Below are positions 37,326 through 47,213 of a DNA stretch of 64,000 nt, piece after piece (positions within the stretch are counted from its first letter, which is position 1; the number at the start of each line of letters is the position of its first letter). Source of the DNA: CAWJMN01 sp963844055 (GTDB lineage Bacteria > Planctomycetota > Planctomycetia > Pirellulales > Pirellulaceae); NCBI GenBank assembly GCA_963844055.1, contig CAWJMN010000001.1, forward strand, positions 2,170,001 through 2,234,000. The letters are read 5' to 3'. Below the pieces are notes generated by a model. The model saw only the letters and a list, made by a program, of their open reading frames with translations. It searched no databases and was not told where the DNA came from. The position numbers were made by a program, and so were the translations under genes.

Positions 37326-39542
37326 ATGGTCAACGGTTCTTCTGACATTCTCCGACTCATCACACCGCTGGAATTGCGGCTGGACAAGCTGCGCCGCGGT
37401 ATTGCAAGTTGGCTACTGCTAGATGGTGGATCACGGTGGGTCTGGACGTTGTTGGTGGTGATCGGTGTTGATTTCCTGCTCGACTTTGTCTTGAGGTTTG
37501 ATCGCTTGCAGCGGATGGCAATCCTGGCGCTAGTGGTGGGGTTTTTGGCTGTACGGGCATGGAAGCTGCTAGTTTGGATTCCAAGTCAGCGTACACGCAA
37601 CGAAGCACTCTGTTTTGAACTGCAAAAGCGAAACCCTATACTTGGCCAGAGTTTGGTGACTGCTTACGAGTTGGCGCATGGTACAGCTGCGATTCGCGGG
37701 GTCGGTGTTTCGGTCCCGCTGGCAGAGCAGGCTATTCGAATTGGCCTTGCCACCGTCGAGTCTGTTTCGCTGGAGTCGATGCTGAACCTTAAGCGGATGC
37801 GCTGGAATTGGTGGCGCTTGACTGTTGGCATTTTGATTTTGATGGGCTTACAGGTGAGCATTGCTATCGTGCCGAGCCCGCTGCCAAAGATTTGGTTTCA
37901 ACGGAATGTATTGCTGCGCGAAGTCCCTTGGCCGCAAGATGTCTATTTGCACATTGAAGGGGAAAAGGATGGAGTTATCCGGGCTTATCGTGGTGAAGAT
38001 TGGCGAGTAGTGGTAAACGCCGAAGCTAAGCCGGGCCATCTGCCACAGTCGGTTACTTTAGAATTTCGGGGCGGGGTCCAACGGGCTGCTCAGATCATGA
38101 AGGAGCAAGAGCCCGGTTCCTTTGAGCTGACGCTGAGTGCGCTGCGGCAATCTTTTGAATTGCGTGCCAGGGGTGGTGGTGTTGCAACGCCGTGGTATCC
38201 CGTGGAGCTGATTGATCCTCCCGCAGTTGAAGAGTTGGAACTGGTTGTCGTGATGCCAGAATACACGGCGGCTGCGCCGATTGTGCTTCCGGCAGGACAG
38301 GGACCCTATCCCGTGCTAGAGGGAAGTGCATTGAAGTTGGCCGGGCGGTTTAATAAGGCCGTCTCCCGGGCAGAGCTCCTGTTTGGAGAGGTGGCTTTGC
38401 CGCTGAAGATCGCGCCCGAGAATCCGATGCAGTTTGAAGGCATAGTCACAGCAGACAAATTGCAGACCGGAAGTTACAGCTTGCGGCTGGGCGATCAAGA
38501 GGGGCATATCAGCAAGCAAGGATTGTCATTTGGCATTCGCATGGTAAGCGATGCAGAGCCCAAAGTGAAAATGAAGTTGCAGGGTGTTGGTGGAATGGTC
38601 ACCAAGCGTGCGATGATTCCTTGGGAGGTTCGCATTCAAGATGATTATGGCGTTGCGGCCGTATCAGGTCGGTATCGGGCGATTCGCCCGGATGGTGAGA
38701 AGGGTGTCGATGAAAAGGCTGCGGCTGTGAAGATCGAGGGTGATCCGTTTCCTGTTTTGCTGGACGGCGTGATGCTGCCGGCTAAAAAGCTACAGTTGCA
38801 GCAGGTTCTGGACTTAGAAAAGTTGGCTGTAGTCGAAGGAAGCAATTTGTCGCTTTGGATCAATGCGACGGATAATGACAACATTGGCCCGGCTAACGTC
38901 GGACGTTGTGCAGACATGTCATTGAAGGTGGTTACCGAGGAAGAGTTTCGAGCCAGTATCTTGGAACGCGAAAAGGAACTGAGACTCGAACTTGAACGGC
39001 AACTCAAAGCGAGTGAAGAACTGTTGACCGATGTGAAGGCTCTGCGTGTCACGCAAAACTCCGACGCAAAAGGAGACGTGGAGCCGCTGCTGAACTTGGC
39101 CCGTCGGCAAAAAGGGGTTGCGACCGTCCTGCAGAGTATCGCAAATCGTTTGCAAGGGATCGTTGAAGAGATTGCGATCAATCGCATTGAGGGAGATGAA
39201 GCCAAGCTACAACGTCGTTTGAAGGATCAGGTCGTCACCCCACTTCAAAAGTTGGCGGCAGATCGGATTCCTGCGATCGTGTCGAATATGGACAAGGGAA
39301 GACGCGAAGCCAAGACGGGCAAGGAGTTGGCTGTTGGCCTGACATTAATCGAAACGGAACAGGCTGCCGTATGCGAAGAGATCCGTCTCGTTTTGGCCGC
39401 AATGTCGGAATCTGAGGACTTCCAAAAGGCGGTCAACATGCTTTACGAAATCCAAAGGGCTCAGCAGGACGTCTTAAGAAGGACGCAGCAAGAGAAAGAG
39501 CGTCGGATTCGCGAGGCTCTTGACCAGAAGGGTACGAAATAG
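37326..39542 (+). CDS. Large membrane protein of unknown function, DUF4175-like layout (738 aa)
   Basis: Helical N-terminus (LELRLDKLRRGIASW), a pair of membrane helices around WTLLVVIGVDFLLDFVL and MAILALVVGFLAVRAWKLL, then a third helix (LTVGILILMGLQVSIAIV). A large extracytoplasmic region has strand-rich repeats, including a DUF4175-like PAVEELELVVVMPEYT segment, and the C-terminal 200 residues are charged coiled coil (EREKELRLELERQLKASEEL). Layout resembles DUF4175-type proteins found downstream of MoxR/vWA genes, but identity by eye is weak. It probably supplies an envelope-spanning structural part of the cluster. It ends before a 251-base gap. Confidence 0.78.
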   Translation: MVNGSSDILRLITPLELRLDKLRRGIASWLLLDGGSRWVWTLLVVIGVDFLLDFVLRFDRLQRMAILALVVGFLAVRAWKLLVWIPSQRTRNEALCFELQKRNPILGQSLVTAYELAHGTAAIRGVGVSVPLAEQAIRIGLATVESVSLESMLNLKRMRWNWWRLTVGILILMGLQVSIAIVPSPLPKIWFQRNVLLREVPWPQDVYLHIEGEKDGVIRAYRGEDWRVVVNAEAKPGHLPQSVTLEFRGGVQRAAQIMKEQEPGSFELTLSALRQSFELRARGGGVATPWYPVELIDPPAVEELELVVVMPEYTAAAPIVLPAGQGPYPVLEGSALKLAGRFNKAVSRAELLFGEVALPLKIAPENPMQFEGIVTADKLQTGSYSLRLGDQEGHISKQGLSFGIRMVSDAEPKVKMKLQGVGGMVTKRAMIPWEVRIQDDYGVAAVSGRYRAIRPDGEKGVDEKAAAVKIEGDPFPVLLDGVMLPAKKLQLQQVLDLEKLAVVEGSNLSLWINATDNDNIGPANVGRCADMSLKVVTEEEFRASILEREKELRLELERQLKASEELLTDVKALRVTQNSDAKGDVEPLLNLARRQKGVATVLQSIANRLQGIVEEIAINRIEGDEAKLQRRLKDQVVTPLQKLAADRIPAIVSNMDKGRREAKTGKELAVGLTLIETEQAAVCEEIRLVLAAMSESEDFQKAVNMLYEIQRAQQDVLRRTQQEKERRIREALDQKGTK

Positions 39543-39793
39543 GGACTGTGGTGCCGGCAGAATGGGCTGATTGGGGTAGTGGGGCGGTTCGCCCGCGTGA
39601 GGGCTGGTTGTGGTGGATGTCGTAAGTAAGTCTTTAATAAGTACTTGCGACGATTTGCGAAAAACCGGTTTGTGGATGTAGCGGCCGGGGCCCTGTGAGG
39701 CCATATTGGAATGGTGGGAGGCCGCTATTGCCGGGGACCTAGTTGGGCCGGTAATGGCGAGTTTTGTTGTGGAAATTACAAGGGGGAAGAATC
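39543..39793. other. Gap inside the large cluster
   Basis: 251 bases between same-strand genes. I see only the strong AGGGGGAAGA ribosome binding site at 39781-39790. The spacing is larger than elsewhere in the cluster and could hold an internal promoter. Confidence 0.35.
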
Positions 39794-41798
39794 ATGGCAA
39801 CAAGCCGTAAAAACTGGAACGGGCGAATGGCGCTAGTCGCCGCGCTGTTCGGGATTGCCATGATGGGATTGGCGGCCGGTGCAGGAAAATTGCACGCTGC
39901 TGACGAAGATCCCAAAGGGACGGGGAGCGCGCTGGGTGTTCGGCAGGAACGCGTCGAATTGATGACCAATGATTTGCAACGTCGATTTGCGGTGCTCATT
40001 CAGGCCATTCAAAAGACCGACCCCGCCAAGGCAGAGCGTCTTCAGGCGACCCTTGAGGAAGCTAAGAAGCTGCAGTTGTCAGATCGTATGAAGGCCATTG
40101 TTTCTCTGCTGGACGATGCAAGTTTGGACAAAGCCAGCGATGGTCAAAAGCAATTGCTGGACGATATTCGAACGCTGCTTGTGCTGCTTCTGGATGAGAA
40201 GAGCGATCGGGAGCGAGCCCGCGAAGAATATGAGCGACTGGAGAAGTGGAAGGCCGAACTTGAGACGCTGATTAAGAGCCAAGAAGAGCAGCGTCGTGAA
40301 TCAGAGAAGCTTTCGGATAAAGAGGCGACTTTACGCGATCTGGCTGCCAAGATTGCTGCAGTGGAAAAGCTAGTGTCCGAACAGAAGGAGCTGCTTGGTA
40401 AGACCGAAGCAGCGCGGGGCGAAGGACGCGACGCGATTGCGAAGCTAGGTGCTGCGCAAGAGAAGGTTCGTCAAGAGACGGAAGGTCTTGCGAAGGAATT
40501 GTCCGGAAAGCCTGAAAGCGAAGCACCAAAGCCGAGTGAAGGGAAAGAGCCTGCTCCTGGAAAAGAGGGAGCCAAGCCTCCTGCCGAGTCGAAACCGTCC
40601 GAAGGAGGAGCTGCGAAGCCCTCGGAAGGGAAGCCCGAAGAGGGAAAGCCCTCGGAAGGTTCGTCTAGTGGATCTTCGGAGTCTAAGTCGCCGCCACAGC
40701 CGGGAGAAAACCCGCTAAAGGCAGCTGCCCAGCAGCAAAAGCAGGCGGAGCAGAGCATTGATAAGGGGAAGGCAAAGCAAGCGGCTGATCAAGAGAAGGC
40801 TGCGTTAGAGCAATTAGAGAATGCGCTTGCCGAGCTGAAAAAAGAAGAAGACCGGATCGTGTCGCTTCCTAAGGAGGCGCTGAAACGGATGGCTGCTAAG
40901 CAGGAAGAGTTGCGAGAGAAGACGGCCGATCTGCAAAAGCAAATGAAGCAGGGGGGGAAGCCTGAGGGAGATTCTCCGAAAGGGGACTCGGGCAAGCCAC
41001 CGCCAGGGGGCGAGTCTTTGGACGACGCTCAACAGGCGATGGGAGATGCAGCCAAGGAGCTGAATGAAGACGATGCTAGCGATGCCGAGCGGAAACAGCG
41101 GCAAGCCAAGCGTGATCTTCAAAAGGCACTGGAGGCAATTGAAGAGCGATTGAATCAACTTCGTGAGGAGACTCAGATCGAAAAGCTCGCCAAGTTGGAA
41201 GCACGGTTTCGCGAGATGTTGGCACGCCAACAAAAGATCTCGTTGGATACTCGTGGCCTAGAAGAACGTCGGAAGGCGGGAGAGAAACTGCCGCGGACGG
41301 CGCATGCGCCGCTTGCGCGATGAGCGACAATTGGCGGAAAGTGCCCAGCAAGCGGCCGATATTTTGATTGATGATGGGACGAGCATCGTATTCCCTGACG
41401 TCGTGGAACAGCTTCGCGACGATTTGATGGCAGTGGCAAAATTGATCGAGGCTAAGCGAACGGATGGCTATACGGCTGATTTGCAACAAGAGATTGAAGA
41501 CCAATTGGAAGAGTTGATCTTGGCTTTGGAAAAGGCCCAGGAACAAAAAGAGGGGCAAGCCAGCGGTGGCGGAGGTGGTGGCGGCGGGGGAGACGAATCT
41601 CTGCTTCCCAATTCTGCGGAACTAAAGCTCTTGCGGCTGGCCCAAATGCGAGTGAATCGCCGGACGAAATCACTTGATGCGGCGCGCGAGGATGGCAAGC
41701 TTGACGAGACCCTTGGGCAAGAGGTCAAAGCGATCAGCGAGCGGCAGGCCGAACTTGGAGAGATGACGCTGCGGATCACGCAAAGGAGCGCCGAATAA
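39794..41798 (+). CDS. Exported coiled-coil protein with Pro/Ser/Glu/Lys-rich linker; frameshifted near 41303
   Basis: The signal peptide MATSRKNWNGRMALVAALFG is followed by GIAMMGLAAGAGKLHA. Long charged coiled-coil segments follow (ERAREEYERLEKWKAELETL), then a low-complexity linker rich in KPSEGKP-like units, and more coiled coil. The first frame ends at 41323 in unlikely sequence. The +1 frame from about 41304 continues the coiled coil (RRLRDERQLAESAQQAADIL) through a polyglycine tract (41564-41590) to the stop at 41798. The joined product is about 667 residues. It is probably a periplasmic spacer or scaffold. Its stop overlaps the ATG of the next gene (TAATG), so the two are coupled. Confidence 0.78.
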
Positions 41799-42892
41799 TG
41801 CAAACAAATCGAAACTCGTGCCAGCGGTGGTATTGTTTATTCGCCCTTGTCGTTTGCGTTGTAGGTTCCACGCAGGGCTATGCGGCGGATGAAGCGAAGC
41901 CTGCTTTGGAAGATCCCCTGGTGCGGCTGTCACAGGATTTGCAGGCCCGGCCTGGAGTTGCAGAGGCAGTGAAGCAGCAAGTGGCGGCAGTGGTGTCCCA
42001 GGCGGGGCAGGATCGCGCTAGTCGGGCGGTGGCGATGACGGAAGTGTTACGACTGGTGTCGCCGGAATATGATCGAGCTGCGGAGCTACTCGGCCAAGAG
42101 AGTTTGGACGAAGCGATTCCTGCACTGGATGCGCTCAGTAAGAGCGAAAGCCCCTTTTTGCAGTATGAAGCTACCTACTTTCAGGCCCAAAGCTTGCTTT
42201 TTGGTGAACGAAGCGAAGAGGCGGTTCCCCTGCTTTTGAAGGTGATTGATGGTGGAAAGTATTCGCTGCGCGATGGTGAAGCTTTGTTCCTTAAGGGGCT
42301 AGGGGAATTGATGCTGCTAGACCGTGATGCAGCGAAGAAGTCGCTTGAATTATTCGTGAAGGATTACGCCGATGGTCCAGAGCGGATGCGTGTCATGGCG
42401 CAGCAACAGCTGGCTGCGCTAAAGCGGCTGAAGTCTGGAAGCCTAGAAGATGTGCAGGGGCGAATGGATTTCAGTCGCCGAAAGCTTGCACTACAGGACA
42501 CAGGGGAAGAGTTACGCAAGCAGCAAGGAGAAATCGTTTCGTTGCTTGAACGGCTCATCAAGGAAGCTGAGCAACAAGAGTCACAAGGCAAGGGAAGCGG
42601 CAAGAGCGGCAAACAGGCCAAGAAGCCGGGTGAGGGGAGTGAGAAAGAGGGAGAAGCAGAAGGCTCCGGCGAGGGGCAATCGCAAGGGGGGAGCAACGGT
42701 GGTAAGAGTCAGGGACGCGATTCGAACCAAGTGACAAAATTACAACGGGGTGGACCCCAAGGGATTTGGAGTCAGTTGCGTGATCGCCAAAGAGACCCGG
42801 TGTTCAATGCGATCAAAGAGAAGTATCCCGCACGCTACCAACAATTGATCGAACAGTACTACAAGAGCTTTGAAGACGAGGCTGCGGAATGA
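41798..42892 (+). CDS. Exported TPR-like protein with low-complexity C-terminal linker (364 aa)
   Basis: Signal peptide CLFALVVCVVGSTQGYAADE. The middle has helix-pair repeats resembling TPR units (AAELLGQESLDEAIPALDAL; LQYEATYFQAQSLLFGERSE). A Gly/Ser/Lys/Glu-rich linker (GSGKSGKQAKKPGEGSE) precedes a short terminal domain (GPQGIWSQLRDRQRDPVFNA). This is reminiscent of BatC/BatE-type TPR proteins of Bat operons, though not clearly homologous. It overlaps the previous gene by one base and the next by four (ATGA), which indicates one transcript. Confidence 0.84.
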   Translation: MQTNRNSCQRWYCLFALVVCVVGSTQGYAADEAKPALEDPLVRLSQDLQARPGVAEAVKQQVAAVVSQAGQDRASRAVAMTEVLRLVSPEYDRAAELLGQESLDEAIPALDALSKSESPFLQYEATYFQAQSLLFGERSEEAVPLLLKVIDGGKYSLRDGEALFLKGLGELMLLDRDAAKKSLELFVKDYADGPERMRVMAQQQLAALKRLKSGSLEDVQGRMDFSRRKLALQDTGEELRKQQGEIVSLLERLIKEAEQQESQGKGSGKSGKQAKKPGEGSEKEGEAEGSGEGQSQGGSNGGKSQGRDSNQVTKLQRGGPQGIWSQLRDRQRDPVFNAIKEKYPARYQQLIEQYYKSFEDEAAE

Positions 42893-44160
42893 TGGGCGGC
42901 ACTGGGGGAGTTTATCACCGAGAAAAGATGCGTCCGCCTGCGTTGGCGATGTCTTTTTGTGCGGTCCTGATGGTACTTTTGGTGCTAACGCCGCAGGGGG
43001 GCGCTGGGATCGCATGTGCTGCGGAATTGGAAGTAGTGGTTACACCGCTGGTTGGAGTTGCTGTTACGGCTAAAGGGGTTGAGATCTCGAGTGGAGTCTT
43101 GAAGTTTGAAGGTGAGGCGAAGGGGCTAAAGCTGGCCGATGTTCGACGCATCGAACCCAAACGCACGCGAAAGCCGGGCAACGTTGTGAAAAGTGCAATG
43201 CCCGGAAACTGCGAAGTTCGCTTGGTGGGTGGCTCTATCTTGTTTGCTTCTAAGGTTTCGATTGCCAATGATTCGGTCGAGCTTGTTGGTACGGTCGCGG
43301 GAGATATGAAGCTGGCCGTTGAGCATGTTCGAAGCCTGCGACTAGGTGAAGCGACGGAGACGGCTGTCATAGATCAGGAAGAGCGTACGCCGTCTGCCGA
43401 GATGGACAAGTTTGTGTTGCGAGTGGATGGAAAAGCGACCGTGGCGCGTGGTGTGCTAGAGCAGCTGAATGACGAAGATGCGGTTTTTCAGTTTGAAGGG
43501 GAGTCAAAAAAGGTTGCCCGTAAGGATTTGCTGGCGATCGTCGTGGCCCAAGCGTCAGCTGATAATGATGCGACCGGATGCGAAGTGAAATTTGAAAATG
43601 GCACCGCGCTGCATGGCGAATTGTTGCAATTTGGGCCGACCGGAGTGTCTGTAAAAGTGGTGGGCGACCAAGTACTGCAAGTTAGTAGTGAATCACTTTT
43701 GTCGATACGCATGTTTTCAAGTCGAGTCGTGATGCTTTCAGATAAAAAGCCCTCGGCAGTGGTGCAACGGAACATTGTAGCCCCGGCCCGGATATGGCAA
43801 GTCAACCGAAGTATTCAAGGCAATCCATTGCGGCTTGGGGACGAGAGTTTTGCGGAAGGGCTAGGAACCTCTGCCTACAGTTCGTTATCGTTTGAGCTGG
43901 ATGGCAAATTTGAAAAGTTTGCAGCGGTCATTGGGATTGACCATGAGACACAGGGCTATGGAAGCTGTGTGTTTCGAGTGATGGGGGATGGCCGCGAGTT
44001 GCTACAGCGTGTCAAACGTGGAAGTGAAAGCGGCGAAAGCATTGAGCTGGGAGTTCGTGGGGTTAAGACTCTGGTTTTGATTGTGGAACCGGGAGAAGAC
44101 CTTGATTTGGCAGACCATGCCGACTGGTGTGACGCCCGCGTGCTGCGCATTGCTCCCTAG
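42889..44160 (+). CDS. NPCBM/NEW2-type carbohydrate-binding-fold exported protein (423 aa)
   Basis: Signal peptide MSFCAVLMVLLVLTPQGGAG. Strand-rich central repeats (VSIANDSVELVGTVAGDMKL; VEHVRSLRLGEATET) recall LRR-like or SHD1-like folds found in planctomycetes. The C-terminal 120 residues match the NPCBM module: RIWQVNRSIQGNPLRLGDES, FAEGLGTSAYSSLSFEL, YGSCVFRVMGDGRELL and DHADWCDARVLR. NPCBM usually binds carbohydrate or a glycan surface. ATG 42889 overlaps the previous gene. ATG 42928 (MRPPALAMSF) is an alternative start closer to the signal peptide. Confidence 0.85.
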   Translation: MMGGTGGVYHREKMRPPALAMSFCAVLMVLLVLTPQGGAGIACAAELEVVVTPLVGVAVTAKGVEISSGVLKFEGEAKGLKLADVRRIEPKRTRKPGNVVKSAMPGNCEVRLVGGSILFASKVSIANDSVELVGTVAGDMKLAVEHVRSLRLGEATETAVIDQEERTPSAEMDKFVLRVDGKATVARGVLEQLNDEDAVFQFEGESKKVARKDLLAIVVAQASADNDATGCEVKFENGTALHGELLQFGPTGVSVKVVGDQVLQVSSESLLSIRMFSSRVVMLSDKKPSAVVQRNIVAPARIWQVNRSIQGNPLRLGDESFAEGLGTSAYSSLSFELDGKFEKFAAVIGIDHETQGYGSCVFRVMGDGRELLQRVKRGSESGESIELGVRGVKTLVLIVEPGEDLDLADHADWCDARVLRIAP

Positions 44161-44203
44161 CGGCCCTGGTATTGAACGGTAACTAACGAGGAAGAGTCGT
44201 CGC

Positions 44204-46132
44204 ATGTACCTGTTCGCACCAAAGATGGCTTTTGCTTTCGTACGGCGTTGCAATGTTTCTTTCTTCGTCGTCGCGTTTGCCGTTAGCTATTGCGGTAGCC
44301 CTTTCAGGAGCGTTTTTGCCGCCGAACCGGCAAGCGCGGAAGATTTGATCGCTGTGCGAAAGCTAGAGCAGCAGCGGATTCAAGTCATTGATCAGGTGAT
44401 TGGGTCTGTCGTTTGTATTTATGGGATGGATCGGGCGGGTGGCGGCTCTGGCGTCCTGTTTTCGGCGGATGGATATGCACTGACAAACGACCACGTAGTG
44501 AGTGCGGCCGGGTACGAAGGATTGGCCGGGCTTTCTAATGGCGAGCTCTATCGCTGGCGGCTTGTGGGAACTGATCCGGGGGGCGATCTGGCGATCATTC
44601 AATTGCAAGATCGACCTAAAGGGGGATTTCCTGTCTCGCCGCTGGGAAATTCGGATCAGATGAGGGTTGGTGACTGGGTAATGGCAATGGGAAATCCATT
44701 TGCACTTGCTGAAGATCAACGCCCGTCGGTGAGCCTGGGGGTGGTCAGTGGTGTGCATCGGTATCAGGCTGGGCAGGGGATGAACCGCCTGGTTTATGGC
44801 AATTGCTTTCAGGTAGATGCTGCAATTAACCCGGGGAATTCGGGTGGACCACTGTTTAATTTGTTGGGGCAAGTCATCGGCATCAATGGGCGTTGCAGTT
44901 TTGATGAGCGGGGCCGGGTGAATGTGGGCCTGGGATATGCGATTTCTTCTAATCAGGCGCGGATGTTTGTACCAGAACTCCTTTCGACCAAAGTGACGCA
45001 GCATGGAACGCTGGATGTTGTGTTTGCTTCACGCACGGAGGGGGTGGTCTGTGAATCGATGAATGTGGATTCTGCCATTGCGAAGAAGGGACTAAAGCTG
45101 GGGGATCGGCTGTTAGCGGTTGAAGGGGTGAAGATTCATTCCGCGAATCAGCTAACGAGCTTGATGAGTACGTATCCCGCTGGGTGGCCGGTGCGAGTGG
45201 AGTTTGAGTCAGAAGGGGGGGCGAAGACTTGTTTTGTACGTTTGGCAGCGCTTCCTTATGAAAAGCAGGTTGCTGCGGAGGCTCCTAAGGTTCAGCCGAA
45301 GGAGGGAACGCCCAAACGGATCGTTATGGATCTATCGCGGGCAGGTAAGGTGCGTGATGTAGAGCTGAATAAGCAAGTAGCGCAGGAAATTTGGAATCGC
45401 GCAAGTGGGGAAAAGGGATTGGGGCCAGACAAGTGCTTGGTGGTGCAGGTTAAGGGCATGGTGGATGGAGAACGTGGGACGGTATTGCTTGCAGGTGATG
45501 GACGATTTGCCGTCGCATGGTACTCAGCTAATAAACAATCCTGGTGGATTGGATTTGATGGAACAAAATACCTGCGGGGGGATGGGGCCGAAGAGCCGAA
45601 AGAGCTAACGCAAGGCAAAGCAATGCGCGAGCCGATGGTCTCCCTTGCGATGGCGCTTTCTAGGCAAGTAAGCCGAGCAACTGGAAAGGATTGGAAGCCC
45701 CTGGTGCTGGATGGTGCGGACCAAGTGCAGCGAAGGGCGCAGGGAGATGGCGAAGTCTGTGCGCGGCTTTCCAGTGAAGAGGCCTCGGGCGAACGGCTTT
45801 ATCTGTGGATTGACCACGTGGATATGATGAGCCCCAAGCCGGAGTTGGTAAAAGTGGCGGTTGGAATTGAAGATGATGAGCCGATCCCGGGTGTGTTGCT
45901 TCGCCAATGGCGCGAGTGGGATGCGGAAGTGCCAGCAGCAAGTGGTGAAAAGGCTGTTGGCAATTTAGAGGCAAAGGTTCGTCTGCCGGCGCAGTGGGAT
46001 TTTGTGTTGGGCCTCGAAGAGCGTGTACAGCAGCAAATGGTAGTAAAAGGTGTCCGAGTTATTAAATCATCCGACCTTCCCAGCGATGTGGTGAAGTGGC
46101 CAACCGAGCTAGGAGTTGATGATGCTAACTAG
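44204..46132 (+). CDS. HtrA-like serine protease 1 with intact triad, PDZ and unknown C-terminal domain (642 aa)
   Basis: Periplasmic quality-control protease type. Signal region RRCNVSFFVVAFAVSYC. Trypsin-like domain: His97 in LTNDHVV, Asp128 in PGGDLAII, Ser213 in NPGNSGGPL, so the triad is complete. One PDZ domain follows (VDSAIAKKGLKLGDRLLAVE). From residue about 350 to 642 there is a domain not found in DegP-like proteins. It has strands such as GTVLLAGDGRFAVAWYSA and WWIGFDGTKYLRG, with a LolA-like feel, but unidentified. It is the first of three HtrA-like genes, which overlap each other (the next starts before this stop), and the only one that looks catalytic. Confidence 0.93.
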   Translation: MYLFAPKMAFAFVRRCNVSFFVVAFAVSYCGSPFRSVFAAEPASAEDLIAVRKLEQQRIQVIDQVIGSVVCIYGMDRAGGGSGVLFSADGYALTNDHVVSAAGYEGLAGLSNGELYRWRLVGTDPGGDLAIIQLQDRPKGGFPVSPLGNSDQMRVGDWVMAMGNPFALAEDQRPSVSLGVVSGVHRYQAGQGMNRLVYGNCFQVDAAINPGNSGGPLFNLLGQVIGINGRCSFDERGRVNVGLGYAISSNQARMFVPELLSTKVTQHGTLDVVFASRTEGVVCESMNVDSAIAKKGLKLGDRLLAVEGVKIHSANQLTSLMSTYPAGWPVRVEFESEGGAKTCFVRLAALPYEKQVAAEAPKVQPKEGTPKRIVMDLSRAGKVRDVELNKQVAQEIWNRASGEKGLGPDKCLVVQVKGMVDGERGTVLLAGDGRFAVAWYSANKQSWWIGFDGTKYLRGDGAEEPKELTQGKAMREPMVSLAMALSRQVSRATGKDWKPLVLDGADQVQRRAQGDGEVCARLSSEEASGERLYLWIDHVDMMSPKPELVKVAVGIEDDEPIPGVLLRQWREWDAEVPAASGEKAVGNLEAKVRLPAQWDFVLGLEERVQQQMVVKGVRVIKSSDLPSDVVKWPTELGVDDAN

Positions 46133-47213
46133 ATGCATCGATCTTCGTAGATTCCGTTTGCTGGGCATTTTGCTCTGCCTGGCAATTGGCCCCCAATTGG
46201 CGAGCGGCGACGATGTTGCTGCGCCTGATGCTGTGGCGCGAGTGAACCCTCTGGATGCTGCGATAAAGATTGCCCAACTTCGATCGGTCAAAGTGTATGG
46301 GGCGAAGCTGGGACGTGAAGCGGGATACTCAACAGGAATGATCGTTTCCCCTCAGGGTGAGATTGTGACAGCCTCTGGTCCCTTATTGGCAACGGAGGGT
46401 TTGCGAATCGTGGGGGCTGATGGGCAAGAGCATCCGGCCAAGGTCGTTAAACGGAATCTACCTTGGCAGCTTGCCCTCCTAAAGATTGAGGCGGCAACGC
46501 CTGAGTATTTTGACTTGGAGCATGGAGCGGAGGTCGACGCCGGTGATTGGGCCGTCGTGATTTCTAATGCGTTTCGCGTGGGAGAAGGAAATGAGCCGCT
46601 GGGGGTTACCCTGGGTGTGGTGTCTGCCAAGCAAAAGCTCGATGCGAAACGTGGGCTCATGGGAGTAATGGTTCCAGGAGAGGTTTATTTGCTGGATGCA
46701 ATCACGAGCAATCCCGGTGCAGCGGGAGGGCCTGTTCTTAGTCCTGACGGAAAGCTGATTGGAATGGTGGGGAAGTTGCTGGAGGAAAAGAACTCGGGGG
46801 CACGGGTGAACTACGCAATTCCACGTCAACAACTGTATTCGTTTTTGAAGGAAGTTCCTGCCGAGGAGCTTGTAGACGGGGCAGTTGTTCCAGCCAACCC
46901 CAAGGAGAGCCCCGGCGGAAAACGCGAACTGGGGATCCGCCTTCTGGCGGTTGGTGGAGCGCATGGCGCAGCGTATGTAGACCGGGTGGTCGCTGGAAGT
47001 GAAGCCGCAATGGCGGGAGTTCGGCCGGATGACCTGATTGTCAGCATTAATGGCCGTACCGTTCGAGATCGCGCCGCGTTTAAGAAGATTGTCGCGGAAC
47101 TGCAAGGGGCTGAAGTCATTGCGATAGAAGTGAAGCGGAAGGACCAGCTGTTAAAGTTAGAACTATTGCCTAAGAAGGCTGAATTGCCGAATGCTGAGGA
47201 GAATACACAATGA
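46122..47213 (+). CDS. HtrA-like pseudo-protease 2 with PDZ (363 aa)
   Basis: Same fold as the preceding protease but with all catalytic positions changed. The His site is VTASGPLL (H to G), the Asp site is LPWQLALL (D to Q), and the Ser site is NPGAAGGPV (S to A). Signal peptide LLGILLCLAIGPQLASG. One PDZ follows (VAGSEAAMAGVRPDDLIVSI). ATG 46122 follows AGGAG (46111-46115) inside the end of the preceding gene, and its stop overlaps the next start as ATGA. It probably binds substrates or the active protease rather than cutting. The conserved backbone and PDZ argue against random decay. Confidence 0.92.
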   Translation: MLTRCIDLRRFRLLGILLCLAIGPQLASGDDVAAPDAVARVNPLDAAIKIAQLRSVKVYGAKLGREAGYSTGMIVSPQGEIVTASGPLLATEGLRIVGADGQEHPAKVVKRNLPWQLALLKIEAATPEYFDLEHGAEVDAGDWAVVISNAFRVGEGNEPLGVTLGVVSAKQKLDAKRGLMGVMVPGEVYLLDAITSNPGAAGGPVLSPDGKLIGMVGKLLEEKNSGARVNYAIPRQQLYSFLKEVPAEELVDGAVVPANPKESPGGKRELGIRLLAVGGAHGAAYVDRVVAGSEAAMAGVRPDDLIVSINGRTVRDRAAFKKIVAELQGAEVIAIEVKRKDQLLKLELLPKKAELPNAEENTQ

